This document shows, piece after piece, positions 45,190 through 54,680 of a stretch of 64,000 bases of DNA. A program made the position numbers and the translations under genes. Position 1 is the first letter of the stretch. Each line of letters starts with the position of its first letter. Below the pieces are notes generated by a model. It was given only the letters and a program-made list of their open reading frames with translations, was not told where the DNA came from and did no database searches. Source of the DNA: Ktedonospora formicarum (GTDB lineage: Bacteria; Chloroflexota; Ktedonobacteria; Ktedonobacterales; Ktedonobacteraceae); assembly GCF_016587355.1 (NCBI RefSeq), contig NZ_BNJF01000004.1, forward strand, positions 434,001 to 498,000. Reading direction: 5' to 3'.

Positions 45190-47169
45190 TTATTGCCTCT
45201 TTAGGAGTGACGTACGCAAAAGCACATGGAGAAATCGCTCTCGACTCCGAGCATCGACATGCTTCCCTACACGGACCAACAGGACATTTGCTGGTTCCAT
45301 GGCAATATCTGGCTCTGTCGTTTCATATTCCACAAACTGCTGCGTCGCAAAGAGATGGGTCAGCATCAAACGATAGCGATGAGGCGACATCCTCAGCCCT
45401 TCGAGATCCCAATGCCAGGAAAGACCGAGAGCACACAGAAGCATCTCTTCTAGAGTCTCCATGTCCAGGGTAAAGGCCAGTAACTCCCGAGCAATCCCCA
45501 ACCCTCGCCAGTGTGAACTCACCTCGATTGCAATTTCATATGCATTCTCCACTTCCTCCCACCATTCATCAAGCGGCGCGATGGTTACCTGTCCGATGAT
45601 TTCACCTGCTGAGGTATGGGCGAGCGTGAGTGTACAATCGGGATTCCTCGCGATTGATAGGAGGAGGTCATGTTCACGCTCGGGAAGACGAGCAAAAGCG
45701 TGCAACCCCTGCTCGACATGGAGACGTTCCACCAGGGAGGCCGGGCAGAAATCGCGGAGGAAAACGGTTCCTCTTGCGGTCTCCAGCATGTGAAACCGCG
45801 ATGGAACATCGTGCCCATTGGGATGCAGGAGGTCAAATAGACTTGTGAGTGGCGTCGAGGCACGATACGATGAGAGGGGAAACGCTTGGCGAATGGCTGA
45901 AGGAAGCAGCAAGCGCCGTACCAGCGCAACCGTGTCCCGATTACAGACATACATTACATCGCTTTGCGGTAGAGTGGGTATGCTGTCAGGAGCATCATCA
46001 AAGGTGATCGGAAACTGCGCATTTCTCTTCGCTTCCTCTGAAGCGGACGCGCTCTCCTGGTATCGACTGGCTTCCCAGACAGTTTGCCAGCGCCTGACCC
46101 ACACATCAGGAAGAAGTGGCGGAACGAGTTGCTGAGACATTTCTGCCCAGAGCATGCTCCAGGCTCTGGGCACCACACGATACAGGTCATATCCTCCACC
46201 TCCTACAGCAACCCAGCGGCCACTACAATAGGTATGAGCCAATTGATGCGCGAGTCGCGCTTGTTCCCTCAGGCCACGCATACTTAACTGCAAATGGGAT
46301 AAGGGATCCCAGGCATGAGTATCGCATCCATGCATACTCACCAGAAGATCAGGGGCAAAGGACGCGAGTAGTGGGGCAAGGGCCATATTCATGACCTCAA
46401 TATAAGAATCATCGTCCGTGAATGGCTCCAGGGGAATATTGACGGCATAGCCATACCCACTTCCACGTCCTACTTCAAGGACATCGCCTGTCCCTGGGAA
46501 CAAGTAGCGTCCCGTTTCATGCAGCGAAATGGTCATGATACGAGGTTCGTCATAAAACGCGTTTTGCACGCCATCTCCATGGTGCGCATCAAAATCGATA
46601 TACGCAATCTTGGCTTCACAGGCCTGGAGTATATGAGCGAGTCCCACAGCGAGATCATTATAAACACAAAAACCCGAGGCGTGGTCGGCCTGCGCATGAT
46701 GCCAACCACCAGCTGGGTAAAATACATGGTGCGGCCTCTCTCCTGTGAATTGCCCCTCTTGAGGCAGCCCCATCACCGAACGTAGCGCGGTCAATGTTCC
46801 CCCGGTGATCATGGCAGCAGCCTCATGCATTCCTGGAAAGACTCGAGTATCACCATGAGCAAACCCGTAGCGCTCTGCTAGTTGGCAACGCCCCTCTTGT
46901 CCTTGTGCATCGGTTGCTGGCTTGCTGAGATATTGCACAGCCTCAATATAGGCAAGGGAATGAATGAGTTGAAGTTCTTCGAGAGAAGCTGCTCGTGCTG
47001 CAATTTTCTTCCCCTGACATTTGGGGTCCCAGAGGCAGCTTGTTTCTAGTAACTCGATGAACGCTTGTAACCGTTGCGATTGCATGGGATGGTAAGGGCC
47101 GAAATCATACTGCAACTCGTCTGGCTCAAAGAGTAAATATGCGTGGTGGTCGTCTGGTGGATGTGCCAT
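45190..47169 (-). CDS. AcuC-type deacetylase fused to GNAT acetyltransferase
   Basis: 659 residues from ATG 47169 (GAGGAGGAGC ~9 nt upstream). Residues ~15-375 are a class I HDAC/AcuC domain: GGWHHAQADHASGFCVYNDL (catalytic His pair), YIDFDAHHGDGVQ (zinc Asp/His), MHGCDTHAWDPL (zinc Asp) and GGGGYDLYRVVPRAW (Tyr). Residues ~420-650 resemble the AcuA GNAT domain: FLRDFCPASLVERL, VTIAPLDEWWEEVENAYEIA, IEVSSHWRGLGIARELLAF. In Bacillus, AcuA acetylates and AcuC deacetylates acetyl-CoA synthetase; here both opposing activities are on one chain. 4 bp after acuB-like; same operon. Confidence 0.85.
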   Translation of the reverse strand: MAHPPDDHHAYLLFEPDELQYDFGPYHPMQSQRLQAFIELLETSCLWDPKCQGKKIAARAASLEELQLIHSLAYIEAVQYLSKPATDAQGQEGRCQLAERYGFAHGDTRVFPGMHEAAAMITGGTLTALRSVMGLPQEGQFTGERPHHVFYPAGGWHHAQADHASGFCVYNDLAVGLAHILQACEAKIAYIDFDAHHGDGVQNAFYDEPRIMTISLHETGRYLFPGTGDVLEVGRGSGYGYAVNIPLEPFTDDDSYIEVMNMALAPLLASFAPDLLVSMHGCDTHAWDPLSHLQLSMRGLREQARLAHQLAHTYCSGRWVAVGGGGYDLYRVVPRAWSMLWAEMSQQLVPPLLPDVWVRRWQTVWEASRYQESASASEEAKRNAQFPITFDDAPDSIPTLPQSDVMYVCNRDTVALVRRLLLPSAIRQAFPLSSYRASTPLTSLFDLLHPNGHDVPSRFHMLETARGTVFLRDFCPASLVERLHVEQGLHAFARLPEREHDLLLSIARNPDCTLTLAHTSAGEIIGQVTIAPLDEWWEEVENAYEIAIEVSSHWRGLGIARELLAFTLDMETLEEMLLCALGLSWHWDLEGLRMSPHRYRLMLTHLFATQQFVEYETTEPDIAMEPANVLLVRVGKHVDARSRERFLHVLLRTSLLKRQ

Positions 47170-47173
47170 ACGT

Positions 47174-47896
47174 TTATGCTCCTCCTCTTGTGATCGCATC
47201 AAAGGGATGAATATCCTCCTGAGCCAGACGGCAGAGAAACGGGCCTGGGTTGATCGTGCACAGGCGTAAGGATGCGCAACGGGTGGTCTGCACCGAGGTT
47301 GAAGTGATCAGTATGTTTTGCACTCCAATATGCAACTCATCTGCAATGAGCAGTGCCTTTGCCAGAGTTGCCATATGCTGCTCGGTCAGCGGGATATCTA
47401 CTTGGGTGCCGGGTTCAAAAGCACCCAATAGACGCGCCAGCGCCAGAAGAAGGTCGCTTCGCGTTAAGAGCCCCACCAGGAGATCCTGAGTCTCGTATTC
47501 GCCCTGACCTGGTTCAAGAACAGGTGCGCAATTGAGCCCGCGTTCGACCAGCGATTGTGCGGCGGTAGTGAGAGAGGTTGTTGGTGCCATAGTGAGGAGC
47601 GTTGGTGAGAGGATCTCAATGATTTTTTGTTCTTGCCAGGGACGGGCAAGAGGATGCTGCTGTTCCTCCTGCCGCGTAAGCGCTATTGCCTTTTCAATCT
47701 CAGCCGATGTCAGAAGACCTTTATAGATGAGAGCAGGTCGTGTCTTCGTGGAATATCGCTTGTGTTCTGTGTATCCTCTGATGACCACTGGTAGATGATG
47801 GAACTGGTGTTGTCGAAGCACATAAACAGCATGACTCAACGTGTCATCGGGCTCCACCGTCACAAGATCGGTTGTCATTACCTCGCGTACGATCAT
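47174..47896 (-). CDS. acuB: AcuB-like CBS-pair/ACT protein
   Basis: 240 residues. CBS 1: MIVREVMTTDLVTVEPDDTL, RQHQFHHLPVV; CBS 2: ILSPTLLTMAPTTSLTTAAQ, RGLNCAPVLEP, VGLLTRSDLLLALARLLG. The C-terminal ~70 residues (TQVDIPLTEQHMATLAKALL, LHIGVQNILITSTS) look like an ACT domain, the CBS-CBS-ACT order of Bacillus AcuB. It presumably senses adenylates and controls the acetylation switch encoded next to it. ATGA overlap with the upstream CoA transferase gene. Confidence 0.85.
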   Translation of the reverse strand: MIVREVMTTDLVTVEPDDTLSHAVYVLRQHQFHHLPVVIRGYTEHKRYSTKTRPALIYKGLLTSAEIEKAIALTRQEEQQHPLARPWQEQKIIEILSPTLLTMAPTTSLTTAAQSLVERGLNCAPVLEPGQGEYETQDLLVGLLTRSDLLLALARLLGAFEPGTQVDIPLTEQHMATLAKALLIADELHIGVQNILITSTSVQTTRCASLRLCTINPGPFLCRLAQEDIHPFDAITRGGA

Positions 47897-49059
47897 GGCG
47901 TTCCCCTCGCTTTCTTCGACTGCAGGCGAGAGAGGAAAGTGGTATCTTCACCCAAAAGTGGAGGGACTTTATACAATCTCGGAGGCGTCGCAGAGAGGCG
48001 CAGTGGTGAACCCAACAGGCGTGTGCTTCCAGCAGTAGGATGATCACACTCCCAGATAAAATCCCGATACTCGATTTGTGGATCATGCAAGGCCTCACTG
48101 ACCGTTTGTATAGGAGCACATGGAATGCCAGCACACCGCAAATCGTTGAGCCACACTGCAGTCTCCCGCTGGGAAAAATGATCCTGTAGCAGAGGGAGTA
48201 ACAGATCGCGGTTGCGAACACGCTGTGCATTTGTCGAGAAATGGGGGTCTAGAGCTAAATCGTCTTGCTGGAGAAGGCGGCAAAGGCGCGCGTAGAGCTT
48301 ATCATTTCCGCATGCAACAACAATGTGCCCATCGCGAGTGACGAATGATTGATAGGGTACTATTGTTGGATGTGCATTGCCATAGCGCCTAGCTTCTTCA
48401 CCAGTAAGTAGACAGCTGGCAGCAACATTTTCAAGCAATGAGAGTGCGGCCTCCTGAAGAGAAATATCAATTGCTTGCCCCTGACCTGTCTTATCACGGA
48501 CACGTAGAGCTGCCATAATTGATAGGCAGGCGAACAGGCCAGCCGTGCTATCCGTGATGGGGCTACCAACCTGCACAGGGGGTCCCTCCACCTCCCCAGT
48601 AATCGACATGAGTCCTGACTCTGCTTGCGCGATCAGATCATAGCCAGGTGCGCAGGAACGGGGGCCTTCCTGTCCATACCCACTAATTGAACAATAGATC
48701 AAACCAGGATTGATCTGTTTCAAATCCTCATATCCCAGCCCCTTTTTCGCTAACGTACCAGGGCGAAAATTCTCGACAAGCACTGTTGCCTGGCAAACAA
48801 GGTCAAGCAGACACGCTTTCCCCTCTGGTTCATTAAAGTCAAGCATCACACTCAACTTATTCCGGTTTAATCCCAGGTAATACGCGCTTTCGCCTCCCAC
48901 AGAGGGAGGAGCAAAACGTCGCGTATCGTCTCCTGTCTCTGGACGTTCCACTTTAATAACAGTTGCCCCTAGATCACCTAAAATCATGGTGCAATACGGG
49001 CCGGCCAGCACATGTGAAAGATCAACTATGACCACGTCGGAGAAAGCAGCATCCATCAT
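47893..49059 (-). CDS. Family III CoA transferase (CaiB/BaiF)
   Basis: 388 residues from ATG 49059 (AGGGA ~9 nt upstream; an ATG 15 nt earlier is also in frame). Family start VIVDLSHVLAGPYCTMILGD, LGATVIKVERPETGDDTRRF, NRNKLSVMLDFNEPEGK and the catalytic aspartate in QVGSPITDSTAGLFACLSIM. It moves CoA between carboxylic acids; the substrate is not evident. First gene of a three-gene operon with AcuB-like and AcuC-AcuA-like proteins, which links it to acyl-CoA/acetate control. Confidence 0.88.
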   Translation of the reverse strand: MMDAAFSDVVIVDLSHVLAGPYCTMILGDLGATVIKVERPETGDDTRRFAPPSVGGESAYYLGLNRNKLSVMLDFNEPEGKACLLDLVCQATVLVENFRPGTLAKKGLGYEDLKQINPGLIYCSISGYGQEGPRSCAPGYDLIAQAESGLMSITGEVEGPPVQVGSPITDSTAGLFACLSIMAALRVRDKTGQGQAIDISLQEAALSLLENVAASCLLTGEEARRYGNAHPTIVPYQSFVTRDGHIVVACGNDKLYARLCRLLQQDDLALDPHFSTNAQRVRNRDLLLPLLQDHFSQRETAVWLNDLRCAGIPCAPIQTVSEALHDPQIEYRDFIWECDHPTAGSTRLLGSPLRLSATPPRLYKVPPLLGEDTTFLSRLQSKKARGTP

Positions 49060-50225
49060 AACCGTGTCCCTCATTAGCAGTCACCCAAAGCAAAGGCAAC
49101 TCAGACAATGGTACGTCTGGCGTCTCCTTCCATTGTAGCTCTCCAACTATTCTTCTGTTTGCTTTCTCTGCAGATTATCCACATATCGTTGCCTCATTAC
49201 ACCCACCATAGTATTAGGAATAATGAGCATCTTCACCTTCAATGTTGGAAGACTGTAGGACAAGAAAAAGTAATGCAACAAAAGAAACGCCCTTACTCTT
49301 TTCAGAAGATAGAGGCTTCATGGCTAAATCATTGTTATTCATTTGAGAGATCTATCAGATATGATGTGGCTGGTATATTCCATAGACAGAGACAATATTT
49401 GAGACAAACAAGCCAACAATTGGAAGAGGAAGTAGGGATTTCTTATGAAGAAAATGAACGATTTTCAACGCACACTCATAATGTGCATCATCTCACACGG
49501 ATGGTATTGTGAATAGTTTGAGACACCAACTGACCATTATGGGTAAAAAAAGTGCAGCAAGTTTTTTGTACGGAGATTCACAAGCACTTTGGGCTACCCA
49601 TTCTCTATACTCAACGTCTATCAAGTTGCGTCTCCTTCTGCTACGAGGTTCGTTTGGCGGTCCGAATCCCCATTCGCGATCGTATTATCTGTTGAAATGG
49701 TAGCGGAAGAGAGCGTTTGCCAAGCATCTGTTTTCTACACCTTGTCTCTTGATGTAGTTCCTGATAGATTTAACCCAACCAAATGTCCTCCTGGTTTCAC
49801 TCTGTTTATCTCGTTCTTTGGGGTCTTCCGGGAACAATGAAGACCTGGCTCTGCCGAAGGAGCAGGCCGAGTGGTCCACCATGTTCTTCTACTGACCCCT
49901 CTTCACACACATTATTGGTCACATCAACTCGTCTATTGGTATGATCATGCCGATGATCATCTCCCCAACAGGTGGCTCATCGGTGGCGCGTCCATCGGCT
50001 GGTGCGCTCATCTATATGTTCTTCATGGTCCAGAAGCGCCAGATCATCAGGAAGGCGATGCCCACCTGGGCGCGCCGGTCGTAGTTACCAAGGCTTTGGC
50101 TCCTGTTCCCTAGGGGACCTTGTCATGGCTTTGGTGACTATGACCGGGTGGGCCATATGTGAAAGAACCAGATGAGAGGAAACATGACAGAAGCCATAAT
50201 GCTCATGTCTTTCCAATGAACAACT
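49060..50225. other. Long gene-poor stretch with possible membrane-protein debris
   Basis: About 1.17 kb. A plus-strand frame from 49273 (MQQKKRPYSFQKIEASWLNH) is open for 80 codons but has no good ribosome site. On the minus strand between 50195 and 49930 the text MSIMASVMFPLIWFFHIWP, then AQVGIAFLMIWRFWTMKNI and MSAPADGRATDEPPVGEMII, looks like a decayed small membrane protein spread over shifted frames. I cannot name it. Confidence 0.4.
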
Positions 50226-50738
50226 CTACAGTTTATGCATAGAGTAATCGCTACTAAGCCCTTCAGACAGCTTACGTAGCGCCAGACCATGTTCTATCGC
50301 GGAACGAATTTCCTGGTGATGGATTTGTCCTCCCAGGAAGCCGATATACGCGAAGAGAGCTGTATTCAGTAACAGTACAATCAATACTGAGATTAGTAGG
50401 AGGCGCGGGAGCTTGGGGCGTTTGCTGTAGAAAACTGCTCCTCCCAGAGCAATCACACCTGTGATGAACATCAAGCCCAGGCCTATGCGAGCCACATTGG
50501 CATGCAGGTGAATCATCTGTTCAGAAATACCTGGAAGTCCTTGCACAGCAGCCTCCGCCTTGTCACCTGTCGCGTAGGCTACTGCTGCCAGTAGCGCGAT
50601 AACAACGAGGAACCAGAGTGAGACCTTCTGCATCAAGGTACTACGGAAAACGAGAGCAATAATGAATAGTGCCGTTATAAAGAGTGAACCTAGAATTGGG
50701 AAGTGATTCACGAGAAGGTGCACGTGAGCGAGTGTCAT
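50226..50738 (-). CDS. DUF2231-like four-helix membrane protein
   Basis: 170 residues from ATG 50738 (AGGA ~9 nt upstream; starts at 50768 and 50813 are less likely). Begins MTLAHVHLLVNHFPILGSLF, with helices at ~15-35, 42-58, 78-100 and 108-130, and a loop histidine cluster (HLHANVARIG, GGQIHHQEI). The HxHLxxNHxPI opening is typical of DUF2231-type membrane proteins, some of which are linked to heme or redox systems. Role unknown. An IS3 element begins ~150 bp upstream. Confidence 0.7.
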   Translation of the reverse strand: MTLAHVHLLVNHFPILGSLFITALFIIALVFRSTLMQKVSLWFLVVIALLAAVAYATGDKAEAAVQGLPGISEQMIHLHANVARIGLGLMFITGVIALGGAVFYSKRPKLPRLLLISVLIVLLLNTALFAYIGFLGGQIHHQEIRSAIEHGLALRKLSEGLSSDYSMHKL

Positions 50739-50891
50739 ATGTACGTAGTCCTCATTACATTTAAGCATGTCTATTTGATAAAGAAACTCAACTTGATTAT
50801 CCTCACCCAACATTAAAGCATGATGAGAGGTATTATGATGGACCTATAGAACGAGACCAAAACAAGAGGCTGGGGAAGATATAATCAGAAC

Positions 50892-52060
50892 ATGAACACC
50901 AAAAGACAACATACCGCCAGCTTTAAAGCGCAAGTGGTCCAGGAGTTATTGAAAGAGGAGAAAACGATAGCCCAGATAGCCGCAGAATATGAGGTGCATC
51001 CGACGCAACTGAGGCGATGGAAAGCAATCGTGGTGGAAGGAATGGCCGGCCTCTTTGAGGAAAAAGACGGGAAAGCAGCCATGCGGGCCGAATATGAAGA
51101 GCGCCTCAACGATCTGTATGGAGAAATTGGGAGGTTAACAACCCAACGCAACTGGTTGAAAAAAAATCTGGCATTCCACGTGAGCCGAGATGAACGGTTA
51201 CGCTTGATCGAACGAGAAAGTGAAGAGCTTTCAGTGCGGGTGCAGGCGGACGTATTGAGCGTGAATCGGTCAACGATCTACTCCCAACCACAGCCGCCTT
51301 CGCGAGAAGAAGTCCGATTGAAGCACCGCATTGATGAGATCTACACGCAATGCCCGTTCTATGGGTCACGCAAGATCACAGAGCAGTTACGGCTGGATGG
51401 CTGGCTGGTCAATCGGAAAGCGGTTCAGCGTCATATGTGCGAGATGGTGATCGAAGGCATCAGTCCCGGTCCCAATCTCTGGAAACGCACCCGAAAGGAG
51501 GAGATTTTTCCCTACCTCTTGCGTCATACGACCAGTCAATATCCCAATCATATGTGGGGTTGGATATTACCTACATTCGCTTGAGAACGAGTTGGATGTA
51601 TTTGGTGGCCATCATCGACTGGTACTCTCGCTACGTGGTGAGCTGGGAAGTGGATCAGACATTGGAGTTACCTTTTGTCCTGATCGCGCTCGAACGGGCT
51701 TTGGCGCAGGCGATCCCGACGATTTGCAATAGTGACCAGGGGAGCCATTTTACCAGCCCACAGTACCAACAGGTGCTCTTGGCAGCAGGAGTACAAATCA
51801 GCATGGATGGAAAAGGGCGGGCATTGGATAACATTTTTACAGAGCAACTGTGGAGAACGGTGAAATATGAAGAAGCATACCTGCATGACTATGGCTCGCC
51901 CAAAGAAGCGAGACTACAATTGCGCAACTACTTCCAGTCTTACAATCATCATCGTCTTCACCAAGCGCTTGATTACCGTCTACCCGCATCAGTCTACTTT
52001 GTCCTCAAAGCACAGGAGCAGGGTCGGCTTCGCACAGGACGTCAAAAGAGGTCTCCGTAA
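50892..52060 (+). pseudogene. IS3-family transposase, fused OrfAB with frameshift
   Basis: The first frame runs from an OrfA-type N-terminus (TASFKAQVVQELLKEEKTIA, helix-turn-helix HPTQLRRWKAIV) into OrfB (CPFYGSRKITEQLRLDGWLV) without the usual programmed shift and stops after YPNHMWG. The DDE core continues in another frame: DITYIRLRTSWMYLVAIIDW, NSDQGSHFTSPQYQ, YNHHRLHQALDYRLPA. One extra G in the G4 run at 51556-51559 restores HMWGLDITYIRL. Terminal repeats of the element were not identified. Confidence 0.8.
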
Positions 52061-52420
52061 AAACGCGATATGGCTCAGTATGATGGAGGAAAGAGCTCCT
52101 TTCGAGCAGGTTTCTCTTCCCTTTCCCAACACTCAGTTGGAAGGAGGTTGTGTCTCTTTGCTGGCACACTTTTTTGGACTTGACAAGATCCTCCCTTGAA
52201 AAAGGAAACCTCTGAGAGAAGGTACGCAGAGCACAAAATCCCTGGAGCCGACTGGCACGCCATGTCGTCGGCTTGCTTTGAGCTCGACTTTGTATCTTTG
52301 TTCAAGTGAAGCTACTGGGGAAGTTGGCTCTCAATTCACCTCATAGCCGAGCTTCTCTCACCGGCGAACGAGTCGCTTCTGGACCGCTTGCCGGTCCCAT
52401 GCATCAAAGTAATTGCCTCC
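52061..52420. other. Junction between IS3-like and IS110-like elements
   Basis: 360 bp holding the 3' end of the IS3-like element and the end flanking the IS110-like transposase. No gene seen and I could not mark exact element boundaries. Confidence 0.4.
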
Positions 52421-53557
52421 TCATTCTTCATAGTCCTCGTCTTCTGAGAGGATGTGATAGATTATCACCAGGAGCGTGTGCCCAATGGCAATTGTTGCCT
52501 TCTTGCCCCCTCGACGAACGACCAGTCGCTGATATTGGGCAGAGAGGTAAGAATCCTTACTGTGGATGGCAGCATGAGCTGCCTCCACCAGAGCAGAACG
52601 GAGCCAGGGGCTGCCTTTGCGCGTCTTTGCGTTCAAACGTTTGCCCCCACTCTCATTGTTGCCCGGGCATATTCCTGCCCATGAAGCCAGGTGCCGCGCA
52701 TCAGGAAAACGACTCATATCCGATCCAATCTCGGCCAGGATGATTTCTGCCAGACGTCGCTTGATGCCTGGAATCGTCGAGAGTCGCTGAATCTGGTGCT
52801 CGTACGGACGTAAGTGCTCAGCAATTTCCGTGTTCAAGCGCTCGATGGCTTCATCAAGCATGTCAATGTCAGTGAGTTGCTCCCCGATCAGAAAGCAATG
52901 ATGCGGTTTGAGCTGCACGCACAGGGCTTGTGCAAGTAGTTCGCGTTTGGTCCGCATTCTTCCCCGTGCCAGTTCGGCTAAGACGCTTGGATCGGCTTCT
53001 CCAGCCAGCAAGGCGGCCAGCATATCGCGCGCCGATCTACCCATAACATCACTGGCGACCGAAGCGAGCTTGATGTTAGCCTCTTCTAACGTCTTCTGCA
53101 AGCGGTTGATCAGACGCGTGCGTTCCGAGAGTCGAGACTCATGCGGTACCGGGTCAGTTCGCGTACCTCTCGTTGGGGTGCGGGAGGGATAAAACTGGGG
53201 TTGAGGAGCCCATATTGTAGCAAATCGGCGATCCATTCTGCGTCTTTGAGATCGGTCTTTCGTCCTGGCACCGTCTTCAAGTGCTGAGCATTGACCACGA
53301 GCACTTCTAGATGACCTTCCAGCACATTCCAGCACATTGAAGATTGGTTTCCAGTAATTTGCCGTACTTTCCATGGCGACATGCGTCACCTCCAGATCGT
53401 TGAGCCATTGGCGTCATCGAAGCAAGTCTGGCATCATAGTACCGAACGTTTGCCGCTCCTTGTACCGCCGGCCTGATGAATCAAGAATGCTGGCGCACAC
53501 AACGACCGTTCTCTTGTGGACATCGAGCCCCGCGCATCTCTCATACACAACATTCAT
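52421..53557 (-). pseudogene. IS110-family transposase, multiply broken
   Basis: Starts at ATG 53557 behind TGGAGGTG. The RuvC-like N-terminus (YERCAGLDVHKRTVVVCASI) is followed by an in-frame TGA (LLR-stop-RQWLNDLEVTHVAME). A 10-bp tandem duplication after FNVLE shifts frame, KTDLKDAEWIADLLQYGLLN follows in the shifted frame, and another shift occurs after YRMSL. The C-terminal transposase domain is intact: LSTIPGIKRRLAEIILAEIG, ASWAGICPGNNESGGKR, serine-recombinase-like motif region. The element is dead. Confidence 0.82.
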
Positions 53558-53880
53558 GCATCACCTCCAGAGAGAAATGGGCGGGTGACGGGATGCCCAA
53601 GCGAGACAAATTCTCCCTTGCGTGCTTCACCGAGACGGCGAGCGACAGACGGTGGTGCTTGGGGGCATCCTAGATCACACTGTTGGTCCGGCTCGCAGCA
53701 CGAGTATCAAACCGATCTTTGGCGTTACCCGCCCTGCTAGTAGTCTACCCTTTTTCATGCGCGGTGGTGCGCCAGGAGGCATGACCCACTGTTGGCGAAA
53801 TCTAGAATCGTGTGAGAAACTGAAGAGATCCATCAATCAGGAAGAAAGTATTTGAGCAGTGTAAAAGGAGGAAAGGCGTA
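53558..53880. other. Non-coding flank of the IS110-like element
   Basis: 323 bp without a gene, upstream of the transposase start. In IS110-family elements the left end encodes the bridge RNA that guides target and donor recognition, so a remnant of such an RNA may lie here. I see no diagnostic structure by eye. Confidence 0.35.
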
Positions 53881-54384
53881 TCTCTCAAACCTGAACCATT
53901 GCCCTCGATCCCCGAACCAAAGGCTCACTTGGCACGCACAGTCTGCCCAAAGGGTGGCTTATGCATCTGGATGGGAGACGAACTGAGCGCCGTCTTTTGC
54001 GATGATCCCTTTTCCTCATTCTTTCCGCGCCGTGGACAGCCAGCCAAAGCCCCGTGGAGACTAGCATTCGTCACGGTGCTGCAATTTGTGGAGGGACTTT
54101 CAGATCGGCAAGCCGCTGAGGCCGTCCGAACGCGGATCGATTGGAAATACGCCCTGCGTTTAGAACTAGAGGGAGGGGCCACTATACTGAAACAGACCGC
54201 ATCATTTCTGCTCCAAGCAAGAGCGGTTCTAGTTGTAGATGCCCAGGTAAAATCCATTTATCTCTCTGATTATTCTGCAACCAAGCCAGCTTTCCATACC
54301 TTTCTCAATAGTCATAAGCCCGCTCTTTGGGCAGTCATTGATCAAAGGCCCCAGCCCCAACAAACACCTGCTCCTATCGGATAG
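53881..54384 (+). pseudogene. Chimera: IS1182 transposase N-terminus joined to small-protein tail
   Basis: From 53881 the frame reads like an IS1182-type N-terminus (PSIPEPKAHLARTVCPKG, FFPRRGQPAKAPWRLAFVTV, LSDRQAAEAVRTRIDWKYAL) up to ~54168. It then switches without break to LVVDAQVKSIYLSDYS and KPAFHTFLNSHKPALWAVID, the C-terminal half of the small protein family found intact at 59507-59839. So a transposon end has fused in frame with a truncated family member. Only TTG (53899) or an upstream start is available, so expression is doubtful. Confidence 0.72.
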
Positions 54385-54625
54385 TGGAGGAAGGTGGGCA
54401 ATCTCTGGGAATACAAATGCTCATGGCTTCGCACTAGATTGTCGGGATAGGTATATGAGAGCGTGGATGAGCCCCATAGACATCATCCCATCTTCATTGA
54501 GATACTACATCAAGAAGAAAATGATAACTCAGTCATGTTTAATGCCTTTATGAGATAGCTTGCGATCCACCTTCGCAAGAGCTCTTTTCTCTCCAGGAGC
54601 TCGATGCCACCAAGCATATCATACT
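54385..54625. other. Gene-free stretch
   Basis: About 240 bp after the chimera. Nothing convincing; ends in the terminator at 54626. Confidence 0.4.
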
Positions 54626-54656
54626 TCCCACAGAGGGCCTTTGGCCCTCTGTGGGA
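54626..54656. terminator. Hairpin terminator after the USP gene
   Basis: Perfect 14-bp arms 54626-54639 and 54643-54656 around a TTT loop, 25 nt beyond the stop of the minus-strand USP gene. Confidence 0.75.
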
Positions 54657-54680
54657 AACTTCTCCATTTCATCTGGAATA

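Noticed and set aside
49108..49512. 134-codon plus-strand frame
   Set aside because: No ribosome site; the possible internal start at 49273 is also weak, so only noted in the gap description.
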